Source of the DNA: Gemmatimonadota bacterium
GTDB lineage: Bacteria; Gemmatimonadota; Gemmatimonadetes; Gemmatimonadales; Gemmatimonadaceae
NCBI GenBank assembly: GCA_021299375.1
Contig: JAJTGR010000007.1
Span: 57,397 to 121,396 of the forward strand
Direction of reading: 5' to 3'
DNA length: 64,000 nt
The stretch's first letter is position 1. Every line of letters begins with the position of its first letter. A program made the position numbers and the translations under genes. This document shows positions 47,656-55,991 of this stretch, one piece after another. The notes under the pieces were generated by a model. It searched no databases and was not told the origin of the DNA. It was given only the letters and a program-made list of their open reading frames with translations.

Positions 47656-49275
47656 TCAGCCCTGCGGGCCGGCCGCGAGGATGGCGGGCGACACCGCCTC
47701 ACCGAACTTCCTGATGTTCTCGCGGAACATGCCCGCCAGCTTCGACGCCTGCACATCGTACGCCGCCGCATCGGTCCAGGTGCGCCGCGGGTCGAGCACT
47801 TCGCTCGGCACACCGTGTACGGTTTGCGGCATGTGGAGACCGAACACCGGGTCCGCCGTGAACTGCGCCTGGGCCAGCGACCCGTCGAGCGCTGCGCGCA
47901 CCATGGCCCGCGTGTAGCTCAGCTTCATGCGGTTGCCCACGCCATACGGACCGCCGCTCCAGCCAGTGTTCACCAGCCACACCTGCGAGCCGTGCTCGTG
48001 GAGCAACTGCCCGAGCATCTCCGCATACTTCGTGGGATGCCACACGAGGAACACCGCGCCGAAACAGGCCGAGAACGTGGCCTGCGGCTCCGTCACGCCG
48101 CGCTCGGTGCCCGCGACCTTGGCGGTGTAGCCTGACAGGAAGTAGTACATCGCCTGCTCCGGCGACAGCTTGGCGATCGGTGGTAGCACGCCGAACGCGT
48201 CGGCGGTGAGGAACACCACGTTCTTCGGGTGGCCCCCCTTGCCGCTCGGCACGTGGTTCGTGATGTAGGGCAGCGGGTACGACGCACGCGTGTTCTCGGT
48301 GATCGACTGATTCGAAAAGTCCACCTGTCGCGACGGCTGCTGCAGCACGACGTTCTCGAGGATCGTGCCGAACATCTGCGTGGTCGCGTAGATGTCGGGT
48401 TCGCTCTCCGCCGACAGGTTGATGACCTTCGCGTAGCAGCCACCTTCGAAGTTGAAGGTGCCGTCGGGCGACCAGCCATGCTCGTCGTCGCCGATGAGGT
48501 TGCGCTCGGGATCGGCAGACAGCGTGGTCTTGCCGGTGCCCGACAGGCCAAAGAACAGCGCCGTATCCCCGTCGGTCCCGATGTTCGCCGAGCAGTGCAT
48601 CGAGAGCACACCCTGCTTGGGCAGCAGGTAGTTCATCACGGTGAACATCGACTTCTTGAGCTCCCCCGCGTAGCGCGTGCCGCCGATGAGGATGGCGCGT
48701 TCGGCGAGGTTGAGCACGATGAACGTGCCCGTTCGCGTACCATGGCGGGCCGGATCGGCCTGGAACTCCGGCGCATGGTACACCGTGAAGTTCGGGGCGA
48801 ACATGGCCAGCTCCTCGATGTCGGGGCGGATGAACATGTTCCGCACGAACGCCGCGTGCCATGCGTTGGGCAGGATGTACCGTACGCTGAGGCGCGTGTA
48901 GCTGTCCGCGCCGCAGTACAGATCCTGCACGAACAGCTCGGGGCGGCCGTTGAGGTAGGCCTGCACGTCAGCCTTGAGCACCGCCCAGTGCTCCGGCGAG
49001 ATGGGCTGGTTGACCTTCCCCCAGTCCACGTCACCCGCACTCGTTGGCTCCTGCACCACGAACTTGTCATTCGGGGAGCGGCCCGTGTGCGGCGAGGTGA
49101 CCGCCACAAACGGCCCCATGTCCGCCAATGTGCCTTCGCCGCGACGGATCGCCGCCTCGATCAGCTCGGGCCCGACGAAATTCCAGTGAACCTGCCCCTG
49201 CGGATGAATGCCCTGTGGGGCAAGCCCGTCCGCGCTCTCGCGCGCCGGAACGGACGGGGAAACCTGTGTCGCCAT
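47656..49275 (-). CDS. pckA: Phosphoenolpyruvate carboxykinase (ATP)
   Basis: First step of gluconeogenesis: oxaloacetate + ATP to PEP + CO2 + ADP. 539 residues from ATG 49275, equal to the usual ~540; the longer frame to 49356 adds only unconserved residues. Blocks: GRSPNDKFVVQEP, DLYCGADSYTRLSVRYILPNAWHAAFVRNMFIRP, GTRYAGELKKSMFTVMNYLLPKQGVLSMHCSANIG, the kinase-1 loop FGLSGTGKTTLSADPERNLIGDDEHGWS, FNFEGGCYAKVINLS and GPYGVGNRMKLSYTRAM. It is encoded alone between two terminators. Confidence 0.97.
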   Translation of the reverse strand: MATQVSPSVPARESADGLAPQGIHPQGQVHWNFVGPELIEAAIRRGEGTLADMGPFVAVTSPHTGRSPNDKFVVQEPTSAGDVDWGKVNQPISPEHWAVLKADVQAYLNGRPELFVQDLYCGADSYTRLSVRYILPNAWHAAFVRNMFIRPDIEELAMFAPNFTVYHAPEFQADPARHGTRTGTFIVLNLAERAILIGGTRYAGELKKSMFTVMNYLLPKQGVLSMHCSANIGTDGDTALFFGLSGTGKTTLSADPERNLIGDDEHGWSPDGTFNFEGGCYAKVINLSAESEPDIYATTQMFGTILENVVLQQPSRQVDFSNQSITENTRASYPLPYITNHVPSGKGGHPKNVVFLTADAFGVLPPIAKLSPEQAMYYFLSGYTAKVAGTERGVTEPQATFSACFGAVFLVWHPTKYAEMLGQLLHEHGSQVWLVNTGWSGGPYGVGNRMKLSYTRAMVRAALDGSLAQAQFTADPVFGLHMPQTVHGVPSEVLDPRRTWTDAAAYDVQASKLAGMFRENIRKFGEAVSPAILAAGPQG

Positions 49276-49404
49276 GGGTGCGACCCTCGACGGTAAGCGG
49301 CCAACAGCGCGGCGGATCAGGGCGCCAATGCCGGCGCGATCAGCAGGCTGCAACAACTGAACGGATGTGAACGCGACGCGAGCGTCACGTCGGGGAGCCA
49401 GCGC

Positions 49405-49438
49405 ATTCGGCGCCCGCGTGCACGGACAGGCGCCGAAT
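49405..49438 (-). terminator. Terminator after the matrixin gene
   Basis: ATTCGGCGCC (49405-49414) and GGCGCCGAAT (49429-49438) form a perfect 10-bp stem with a 14-nt loop, 50 nt downstream of the matrixin gene's stop (49488) on the minus strand. The rest of the gap 49276-49487 (pckA upstream region) shows no further clear signal. Confidence 0.65.
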
Positions 49439-49487
49439 CAGGAAACATGTGCGGACGGGGCCGCCCGCTCAATGGGCAGTCGGTGCG

Positions 49488-50165
49488 CTACAGCGTGAAT
49501 CGCGGACGCTCCCCGAGCAGATACTGCAGCGTCTGGGCATCACGACTGGTCGGGACGGAGACCGTTGGCACACCGAACATCACGTCCTGCGTGTTCGGGC
49601 TGTGGCCACCGATGCCCAGCGCATGCCCGAACTCGTGGGCGACCACGGCATTGAGGGCGTCCTGGCTTCCCGTCCGGCCGATGTCCAGGCGGATCACCAC
49701 GGACGTTCGCGTTGTCCCGCCGCCGGCGGCGGCCAGACGCAACGCGCGGCTGCCGTCGGGGCAGAAATAGGTGTAGCCCGCTGACCCGCGCGGATCGAAC
49801 GGGCAGGCCGCCGCCGGTACGACTGGCAGCGTGGTGGACTGGTCGAGCACGACGATGTTGGCGTCCGCCAGCGTGGCGGCCGCTTCGAGCCGGTACTCGC
49901 CGAACAACGGCAGCTCATTCCACGCGCGCATGGCGTTGACCACGGCCAACCGGACATCACGCGTCAGGTCATTCGGCTGGATGAACCACACGGTCACGGT
50001 GCTGCCGCTGGGCCAGCGATACAGCTGCCCGCCCGTGAGCGACGTGGGATCGTAGGCGAAGACCGGCCGCGCCAGCGTCGGTGCTTCGCAGCCGGCCAGC
50101 ACGCCTGCCAGCAGCGCCAGCCTCGCGGCCGCGAACCACCGGGACCTCGCATGACGGGGGGTCAT
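49488..50165 (-). CDS. Matrixin-type zinc metalloprotease, lipoprotein
   Basis: 225 residues. The signal peptide ends in lipobox LAGC with Cys26. The catalytic motif is HEFGHALGIGGHS at residues 177-189: HExxH with third ligand His188 one residue later than the classical HExxHxxGxxH, a spacing seen in some bacterial matrixin-like proteins. It is followed by the Met-turn DVMFG. The fold is right for a metzincin (strand YRWPSGSTVTVWFIQP, helix VNAMRAWNELP). Likely a surface or periplasmic protease. ATGA overlap with the next gene upstream, an outer-membrane-like protein. Confidence 0.9.
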   Translation of the reverse strand: MTPRHARSRWFAAARLALLAGVLAGCEAPTLARPVFAYDPTSLTGGQLYRWPSGSTVTVWFIQPNDLTRDVRLAVVNAMRAWNELPLFGEYRLEAAATLADANIVVLDQSTTLPVVPAAACPFDPRGSAGYTYFCPDGSRALRLAAAGGGTTRTSVVIRLDIGRTGSQDALNAVVAHEFGHALGIGGHSPNTQDVMFGVPTVSVPTSRDAQTLQYLLGERPRFTL

Positions 50166-50818
50166 CGTCCGCTCCTCACGCCAATGATGATGCGGTTCAC
50201 CCAGCCGGGCGTGATGAGGGCGTAGCCTGGCGTCGTGCCCAGACGCACCATGCCAACCCGGGCGAAGCCGATCAACTCGCGTTGGCGGCGGGTGGACTCC
50301 TCCGGAATGCGACTGACGGCCAGCCCCACCTCACCCACAGGGGAGATGGTGCCGGCATCGCGGAAGGGGAGCAGGTTGCCGAGTCCGTTCAGGACCGCGA
50401 TGCCCGCCAGCCCTTCGAGATGCAGGCGGGTCCGCCCGCGGCGGGCACTCGTCATGGAGAGCATGCCGAGCGCGTCGACCTCCCGGAGCGTTCCCTCGCG
50501 CCAGGTCGCCCCGGCCTCATGCAGGCTGATCGGCTGCAGTGCCGCCCGCAGCATCACGCCCGCGTCAGTGTCCTCACGGACTGCTCGCCGCATGCCGATC
50601 CCCAGCGCACCACCGGCCGTACTTCGTACGGTGGGGGCGCGGGGCCCCTCGAGCCATGTGCTCCCGAACCAGCCCGAGCCTTCCTGCATGAAGCGCCAAG
50701 GCGTGGAGGCGCGCTGGGCGGCCAGAGGCGAAGGGCGAAGGCCCCCCAGACCAACGAGCCATACGCCGAACGCCATGGCGTGGCGCGCCCGCATGGATCG
50801 ACGACGAACACGGGTCAT
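50162..50818 (-). CDS. Exported beta-rich protein of unknown function
   Basis: 218 residues from ATG 50818; the frame upstream of that runs into nfo. The signal peptide ends PSPLAAQ. The rest is alternating hydrophobic/polar with many Gly and Arg (GALGIGMRRAVREDTDAGVMLRAALQPISL, RTRLHLEGLAGIAVLN, VGEVGLAVSRIPEES, ELIGFARVGMVRLG), suggesting a small barrel or beta-sandwich in the outer membrane. No family recognised. It overlaps the matrixin gene by ATGA, so the two likely act together; it may be the protease's partner or substrate. Confidence 0.75.
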   Translation of the reverse strand: MTRVRRRSMRARHAMAFGVWLVGLGGLRPSPLAAQRASTPWRFMQEGSGWFGSTWLEGPRAPTVRSTAGGALGIGMRRAVREDTDAGVMLRAALQPISLHEAGATWREGTLREVDALGMLSMTSARRGRTRLHLEGLAGIAVLNGLGNLLPFRDAGTISPVGEVGLAVSRIPEESTRRQRELIGFARVGMVRLGTTPGYALITPGWVNRIIIGVRSGR

Positions 50819-50840
50819 GGGTACTCCTGGGAATGGGTGT

Positions 50841-51815
50841 TCAGAGGCCGGCAAAGCCACGCAGCCGGCACAGCATGCGACCATCGGTCGCCGCCGGCGT
50901 ATCGCCCTTGGGTGTCTCGATGATCTTCGGAATCGCCGCCAGGCGGGCATCGGTCATGATGCGGCGGAAGGCCTCGCCGCCGATGGTGCCCTCCCCGATC
51001 AGCTCATGCCGGTCGAGATGTGAGCCCCGCTTGGCCTTCGAGTCGTTGAGGTGGAGGCAGCCGAGGGCCTCGAACCCCAGCACCTCCGCAAAGCGCGCCC
51101 ACACGCCGTCGTAATCGGTCACGAGGTCGTAGCCGGCCGCCCAGATGTGCGCCGTGTCGAGGCACACCCCGACGCGATCCCGTACCGACGCCGGCAGCCG
51201 GGAGAGCAGGTCCCGCATCTCTTCGAAGGAGGAGCCGAGCACCGTGCCCTGGCCGGCTGTCAGCTCCATCAGCAGGCGCGTGGGCCCCGGCTCGGCCTCG
51301 AGCGCCTCGGCAATGCCGTCGGCGTTGCGGGCAAGACCACTCGCGCGGTCATCCATGAAGTTGCCGGGATGCGAGACCAGGGCGTCGAGGCCCAGGGCGT
51401 GGCAGCGCCGCAGTTCGGCGCGGAAGCTTGCCACCGAGCGGGCGCGCAACTCGGCATCGGGCGACGCGAGATTGATCAGGTACGAGTCGTGTGCACAGCA
51501 CCAGCGCACGTGTGTTTCGGCCATCGCGGCCCGGAAGCGTGCGGCTTCGTCGGCATCGATCTCGCGCTCCGCCCAGCGGTTGGCCTGCTTGGTGAATACC
51601 TGGGCACCGGTGGCACTGATCTCCCGGGCGCGTGCAGCCGCCTCCCACGTGCCGCCGGCAATCGACACATGCGCGCCGAGCGGAGCACGGTCCATGGTCC
51701 AGTCCCCGGCGTCGACCGTCACGGGGGCATCGAGTGGCGGTGCAGGCGGCGACGGCGCCTTTCGGGTACGCGGGACCTTGGCGGGCGGTGCGGCGGCACT
51801 GTGTCTGGCGGGCAT
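50841..51815 (-). CDS. nfo: Endonuclease IV (AP endonuclease)
   Basis: Cuts DNA 5' to abasic sites in base-excision repair. 324 residues from ATG 51815, longer than the usual ~285 because of a basic Ala/Pro N-terminal tail of ~40 residues. The TIM-barrel blocks are all present: LGAHVSIAGGTWEAAARA, GAQVFTKQANRW, CCAHDSYLINLASPD, LVSHPGNFMDD, LLMELTAGQGTVLGSSFEEM, VGVCLDTAHIWAAGYDL, CLHLNDSKAKRGSHLDRHELIGEGTIG and IIETPKGD, carrying the zinc His, Asp and Glu ligands. It starts 45 nt after the envC-like gene's stop. Confidence 0.96.
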   Translation of the reverse strand: MPARHSAAAPPAKVPRTRKAPSPPAPPLDAPVTVDAGDWTMDRAPLGAHVSIAGGTWEAAARAREISATGAQVFTKQANRWAEREIDADEAARFRAAMAETHVRWCCAHDSYLINLASPDAELRARSVASFRAELRRCHALGLDALVSHPGNFMDDRASGLARNADGIAEALEAEPGPTRLLMELTAGQGTVLGSSFEEMRDLLSRLPASVRDRVGVCLDTAHIWAAGYDLVTDYDGVWARFAEVLGFEALGCLHLNDSKAKRGSHLDRHELIGEGTIGGEAFRRIMTDARLAAIPKIIETPKGDTPAATDGRMLCRLRGFAGL

Positions 51816-51860
51816 GCCAGAACGGTAATGCAGGGCGGACGGAAACTCAGCGGGCACCGG

Positions 51861-53054
51861 TCAGCGCTGTTGGCGTAGCCACTCCAGCGGATCCACCGCG
51901 CGTCCCTTGGGCCGGATCTCGAAGTGCAGGTGCGGGGGCAATTCGGGGTCGGTCGCGCCGACGGTGCCGACGGTCTGCCCCTTGGCCACCTGCTGTCCCT
52001 GCCGCACATCGATACGCGCGAGTGATCCGTAGACCGAATAGTCGCCGCCGCCATGCTGCACGATCACGGTCGGGCCATAGGTACCGACGTTGTCGGCCAG
52101 CACCACCTCACCTGGGGCGATCGATCGTACGAGGGTGCCCGTGTTGGTGGCGATGCCCACGCCGTTCCACCGCGTCGTGGTGTTGTTGGGATTCACCACC
52201 CGCCCGAAGCGATAGAGGATCGTGCCGTCTACCGGCCAATCGAGCTTGCCGAGGTCGGACGTGCGGATACTGGAGGCCGGTGCCGGTCGTGCATTCGGCG
52301 CCATCTCCGCTCGCCGGCGAGCCGTCTCGAGGACGGCGATGGCGTTGGCGATGCGCGACTCGGCACGGGCAATCTGTTGCAGGCGTTCGCGCGCCTGCGC
52401 CGCCGAGCGTTGCACGGCGGTGAGGTTGCGCTGACGACGCGCCTCGAGGTCGGCAAGCCGGCGTGCCTCCCGCTCCTTCTCCTGCCGGTTCCGCCCCACT
52501 TCATCCTGCAGGCGTACCAGCAGCAACCGCTGGGTGACGATCTGGTCGCGCAGCCCCTCCACCTGGCGGACGAGCCTGCGGTCGTTGAGCGCGAGCTCGT
52601 GCAGGTACTTGTAGCGGGCCACGAGGCCGGCGAAGGACTGGGCCGACAGCATCGCTTCCACGTCGTACAGGCTGCCGCGCTTGTAGATCTCGACCATGCG
52701 CCGTCGCAGCGCGTCACGCTTGTCGCGCAACTCGCCTTCGGCACCACTGAGCCCAGCGCCTGCCTTCACGACTTCTTCGTTGATCGTCTCGAGCTGTTGG
52801 TCGAGGGCATCGACCAGCCGCTTGGTCGTCAGGCGCTGCTCTTCGAGATTGCTGACTTCTTCGGCCAGTGTCCGGGCGCTGCGCTGCAGTTCGTTCATGC
52901 GGCTCTCGAGGTCGCGACGCTCCCTGCGCAGCTTGTCGAGTTCATCCTGTTGCTGACGCAGGCGCTGTTCAGGCACCGGAGGCTGTTGGGCGCTGATCGC
53001 CCCGCCGATGCCGGTGCACAAGGCCAGTCCGAGCGCGGCGCCGAGCAGGCGCAT
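51861..53054 (-). CDS. envC: EnvC-like amidase activator (coiled coil plus degenerate LytM/M23 domain)
   Basis: 397 residues from ATG 53054, overlapping the ftsX stop (TGATG). The signal peptide ends AISAQQ. A long coiled coil covers ~25-260 (LRQQQDELDKLRRERRDLESRMNELQRS and further heptads). The C-terminal LytM-type domain runs ~275-397: GEVVLADNVGTYGPTVIVQHGGGDYSVYGSL, then PPHLHFEIRPKGRAVDPLEWL. Active M23 enzymes have HxxxD at the start; here that segment is RWNGVGIAT, so two zinc ligands are missing and the protein should not cut peptidoglycan. EnvC proteins activate septal amidases when moved by FtsEX; gene order supports this. Confidence 0.9.
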   Translation of the reverse strand: MRLLGAALGLALCTGIGGAISAQQPPVPEQRLRQQQDELDKLRRERRDLESRMNELQRSARTLAEEVSNLEEQRLTTKRLVDALDQQLETINEEVVKAGAGLSGAEGELRDKRDALRRRMVEIYKRGSLYDVEAMLSAQSFAGLVARYKYLHELALNDRRLVRQVEGLRDQIVTQRLLLVRLQDEVGRNRQEKEREARRLADLEARRQRNLTAVQRSAAQARERLQQIARAESRIANAIAVLETARRRAEMAPNARPAPASSIRTSDLGKLDWPVDGTILYRFGRVVNPNNTTTRWNGVGIATNTGTLVRSIAPGEVVLADNVGTYGPTVIVQHGGGDYSVYGSLARIDVRQGQQVAKGQTVGTVGATDPELPPHLHFEIRPKGRAVDPLEWLRQQR

Positions 53055-53914
53055 CACGCGTCGCGCCAGACGCCGCGCAAATGCCGGCCCACCGACAACC
53101 AGCTCCCCACCAATCCCAGCAGTCCCCCGGTCAGGATACCCAGGACGATCTGTTCGGGCGTGAAGAAGACCGTGCGCATCAGGGAGCGCGTCACGATCGC
53201 GCTCGTGCCCCACGCCAGTGCGACCGCGAGCACGCCTCCGGCGATCCCCTTGAGGGTGCCGTCGATGAGATAGGGGAGGCGCACGAACCCGTTGGTGGCC
53301 CCGACGAGGCGCATGATCTCGATCTCCCGGGCGCGGGCCAGGATCGCCATGCGGATGGTCGAGCCGATGATGATGAGCGCCACGAGCGCGAACACCCCAC
53401 CGAGCGCCGACCCGGCGAGCGCCGCGATGTTTCGGATGCGATAGAGCTTCTCCACCCACTCGCGGCCGTAACGAACGTCCTCGATCACCGGAAAGGTCAG
53501 CAGGCGCCGGGACAGCGCATCGACCGCGGCCGGGTCGCGTGCCCCCTCCTTGAGTCGCAATTCCACCGACGCCGGGAGGAAGGTCCCGTCCATCACGTCG
53601 CGGAACTCCTCGAGTTCGGCCCGAGCGCGCGCGAGCGCGGAGTCGGGCGACACGTAGCCGACATCGGCCACCTCGGGGATCCTCGCGATCTGGCGCATCA
53701 GCGTTTCGACCTGCGCATCCGCAACGCCATCAGCCAGAAAAGCGCGGATCTCCACCCGATCCTCCACCTCGCGCAGCGCGGCCCGAATGTTGATGGCCAC
53801 CAGGCCGAACAGGCCGAACGCGAACAGGGAGAAGGCGATCGTGATGATGCCAAGCGTGCCCAGCAGCGGGGCCCGCCGGAAGGCCAATGCCACTTCGCGT
53901 AGCGCCAGTCTCAT
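53054..53914 (-). CDS. ftsX: Cell-division protein FtsX
   Basis: 286 residues from ATG 53914. Membrane half of the ABC-like FtsEX complex at the septum. Topology is typical: cytoplasmic LREVALAFRRAPLLGTLGIITIAFSLFAFGLFGLVAINI (TM1), a periplasmic domain of ~125 residues (VEIRAFLADGVADAQVETLMRQI), then three TM segments with MAILARAREIEIMRLVGATNGFVRLPYLIDGTLKG, the characteristic FtsX cytoplasmic loop. The periplasmic domain would contact the EnvC-like coiled coil encoded next. Start lies 10 nt after ftsE. Confidence 0.95.
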   Translation of the reverse strand: MRLALREVALAFRRAPLLGTLGIITIAFSLFAFGLFGLVAINIRAALREVEDRVEIRAFLADGVADAQVETLMRQIARIPEVADVGYVSPDSALARARAELEEFRDVMDGTFLPASVELRLKEGARDPAAVDALSRRLLTFPVIEDVRYGREWVEKLYRIRNIAALAGSALGGVFALVALIIIGSTIRMAILARAREIEIMRLVGATNGFVRLPYLIDGTLKGIAGGVLAVALAWGTSAIVTRSLMRTVFFTPEQIVLGILTGGLLGLVGSWLSVGRHLRGVWRDA

Positions 53915-53924
53915 CGGTCGCGCC

Positions 53925-54638
53925 TCATCGCCGTCCCCGCATGTCGGCCACGAGCCGCGCCACATCAGTTCCGTCGAATACCAGGGCGCCCTTGTCGAGC
54001 TCGAGGAAGCGTTGCTGCGCACGCTGGATCAGGGCGACGTCGTGGGTGGCCATCAGCACCGCTGTCCCGCGGGCGTTGATCTCGCGCAGCAACACGAAGA
54101 TGGCGTGGGTGGCGCGATCGTCGAGGTTGCCGGTGGGCTCGTCGGCGAGCAGCAACAGCGGATCGTTGGCCAGGGCCCGGGCGATCGCCACCCGCTGCTG
54201 CTCGCCGCCGGACAGCTCGTGCGGAAAGGCCGTTGCCCGCGAGGCCAGGCCCACCTGCGTCAGTAGTCGCGCCACCTTCGGCGCGATCTGCGCGCGTGGC
54301 GCGCCAACGACCTCGAGGGCGAAGGCGACGTTCTGTTCGGCCGTCCGGTCAGGCAGCAGGCGGAAGTCCTGAAAGACGATCCCCAGCTTGCGCCGCAGGC
54401 GCGGGATCTCGCCTGACCTGATCGACGCACTGGAATACTCCGAGACGCGGATCTCACCGCGGGTTGGGCGTTCCGCCATCGTGAGCAGCCGCAGCAGCGT
54501 ACTCTTGCCGGCCCCTGAATGCCCGACGAGGAAGACGAACTCGCCCTTGCGAATGTCGAAGGACACATCGCGCAGGGCAGCACCCGAGCGCGGATAGTCC
54601 TTCGACACGTTGGCGACCCGGACGATCTCTCCCCCCAT
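53925..54638 (-). CDS. ftsE: Cell-division ATP-binding protein FtsE
   Basis: 237 residues. Walker A GHSGAGKSTLLRLL, Q-loop VFQDFRLLPDRTAEQNVAF (the DFRLLP form is typical of FtsE), signature LSGGEQQRVAIARALAND, Walker B LLLADEPTGNLDD and H-loop MATHD. It works with FtsX at the division ring, using ATP to regulate amidase activators. The ATG 54638 follows directly the TGA of the upstream PLP-fold gene (TGAATG), so it is translated in series with that gene. This is an unusual upstream partner for ftsE. Confidence 0.97.
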   Translation of the reverse strand: MGGEIVRVANVSKDYPRSGAALRDVSFDIRKGEFVFLVGHSGAGKSTLLRLLTMAERPTRGEIRVSEYSSASIRSGEIPRLRRKLGIVFQDFRLLPDRTAEQNVAFALEVVGAPRAQIAPKVARLLTQVGLASRATAFPHELSGGEQQRVAIARALANDPLLLLADEPTGNLDDRATHAIFVLLREINARGTAVLMATHDVALIQRAQQRFLELDKGALVFDGTDVARLVADMRGRR

Positions 54639-55610
54639 TCAGTGGTGCTCCGCGAGGGGCGATGAAGGGGCGGCGGTCAGCGAGGCCACAAGGGCGGTGA
54701 CAATTACCGTCGGATCCTCGAGGCCCACCTGCAGCCGCACCAGCCCGTCGGTCGACAGTGCACGGGCCTGCGTGACCCCGCTCGCACCCACGGCGCACTC
54801 GCGGCCGAAGTACGTCGACAGCTGGTGGCACAGGAGGCCGACGTGTGCGGGCTCCTCCAACTCGAGCAGCACGACGGGCCCCGCGCCGTGCATCCACTCG
54901 ATACACGCGGGGTGATCCGGATCGTCCGGCAAACCGCTGTAGAGGACGCGCCGGACGCCCGGCGCCGAGCGCGCGCACATCGCCACGTGGCGCGCGGTGG
55001 CATTCACCTGCTCAACGCGCGCGGCCAGCGTGTCCAGCCCCAGCGCGAGACTGGATCGCGCCGCCGGATGTGGAACTGCACCCCACATGGCCATCTTGCG
55101 ACGCACCTCGTCGACGACCGCCTCGGTGCCGCACACGACACCTGCGTCCGCGGTGCCCTCCTGGTCGAGCAGCAGGCGCGCATCGTGCACCACGACATCC
55201 GCGCCGTGGCGGAGCGGGGTGAAGTTCAAGGGGGACGCGGCCGTGGCGTCGACGATGAACGCGATCCCGAGTTCCTGGGCCAGGGTTCGCGGCGGGCGCA
55301 GGTCGACCAGCCGCCCGCTTTCCACGACGGGGGATTCGACGAAGAGGGCCCGGGTGGTCTTGCGCAGTTCCCGACGCCAGCCGCGCGTGTCGCGAGGGTC
55401 GATGAACGACACCGCGACGCCGAGTGCGGGCAACTCCGTGTCGAAGAAGGCGCGCGTCTCGGGGCGCAGCCAGCCGCAGGCGAGCAGATGATCGCCCGTC
55501 CGCAACAGCGCAAGGATTGTGCAGGCGGTCGCCGCCCGCCCGCTGGCCAGCACGAGGGCGGCGTCGGCGCCCTCCAGCACCGCGAGGCGATGTTCCAGCG
55601 ATTCCATCAC
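54639..55610 (-). CDS. Cys/Met-metabolism PLP-enzyme homologue lacking the catalytic lysine
   Basis: 323 residues, clearly of the cystathionine gamma-synthase fold: MESLEHRLAVLEGADAALVLASGRAATACTILALLRTGDHLLA, FVESPVVESGRLVDLRPPRTLAQELGIAFIVDATAASPLNFTPLRHGADVVVH and the C-terminal LSTDGLVRLQVGLEDP. The site that should read SATK-x-x-x-GH is HDARLLLDQEGTADAG, with no lysine. The usual YG loop is CGWLRP, and the first ~60 residues of the family (with the Y-x-R motif) are absent. It is thus probably not a PLP-lysine enzyme. A regulatory or structural role is possible. It starts 18 nt after the 120-residue gene. Confidence 0.85.
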   Translation of the reverse strand: MMESLEHRLAVLEGADAALVLASGRAATACTILALLRTGDHLLACGWLRPETRAFFDTELPALGVAVSFIDPRDTRGWRRELRKTTRALFVESPVVESGRLVDLRPPRTLAQELGIAFIVDATAASPLNFTPLRHGADVVVHDARLLLDQEGTADAGVVCGTEAVVDEVRRKMAMWGAVPHPAARSSLALGLDTLAARVEQVNATARHVAMCARSAPGVRRVLYSGLPDDPDHPACIEWMHGAGPVVLLELEEPAHVGLLCHQLSTYFGRECAVGASGVTQARALSTDGLVRLQVGLEDPTVIVTALVASLTAAPSSPLAEHH

Positions 55611-55628
55611 GGCGCTCAGGCGGCGCGA

Positions 55629-55991
55629 TCAGGAACGGGGACGCGACGGCGCGTCCACCCGGATGACACGAATGACTTCGGAGGGGGCAGCGCCTACCAC
55701 GTCGCGCAGGACCACCCCGCCGCGCGGCAGCGACTCGTCCACCTCGAGGACGGCCAACTCCGAACGCCGCGCCGATACCACGCGGACCAGCTCGCCCGCC
55801 GTCACGAGACGGACGAGCGCATCGTCGGGGCGCATGCGAATCATCGGGCCGCGCTCGGCGTCGCCTTTGCGGGTGGCAATGAACCCGACCACCTGAAGTG
55901 GCGGAGCAAACCCGCTGAACATGCCGAGCTTTCGGCCGGCCCCGGGGCCGCCGATCCCGCCCTTCTCGTCCTTGCCGCTCGATCCGCTCAC
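55629..55991 (-). CDS. 120-residue protein of unknown function
   Basis: Starts at GTG 55991, overlapping the stop of the STAS-HTH gene (GTGA), and ends 18 nt before the PLP-fold gene, which uses the same frame. A Gly/Ser/Lys-rich first 25 residues precede a small beta-domain (PPLQVVGFIATRKG, DDALVRLVTAGELVRVVSARRSELAVLEVDESLPRGGVVLRDVVGA). The second part resembles the beta-barrel of molybdopterin-dinucleotide or AbrB-like double-psi domains in style only. No family assigned. The overlapping start and intact frame argue that it is real. Confidence 0.65.
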   Translation of the reverse strand: MSGSSGKDEKGGIGGPGAGRKLGMFSGFAPPLQVVGFIATRKGDAERGPMIRMRPDDALVRLVTAGELVRVVSARRSELAVLEVDESLPRGGVVLRDVVGAAPSEVIRVIRVDAPSRPRS

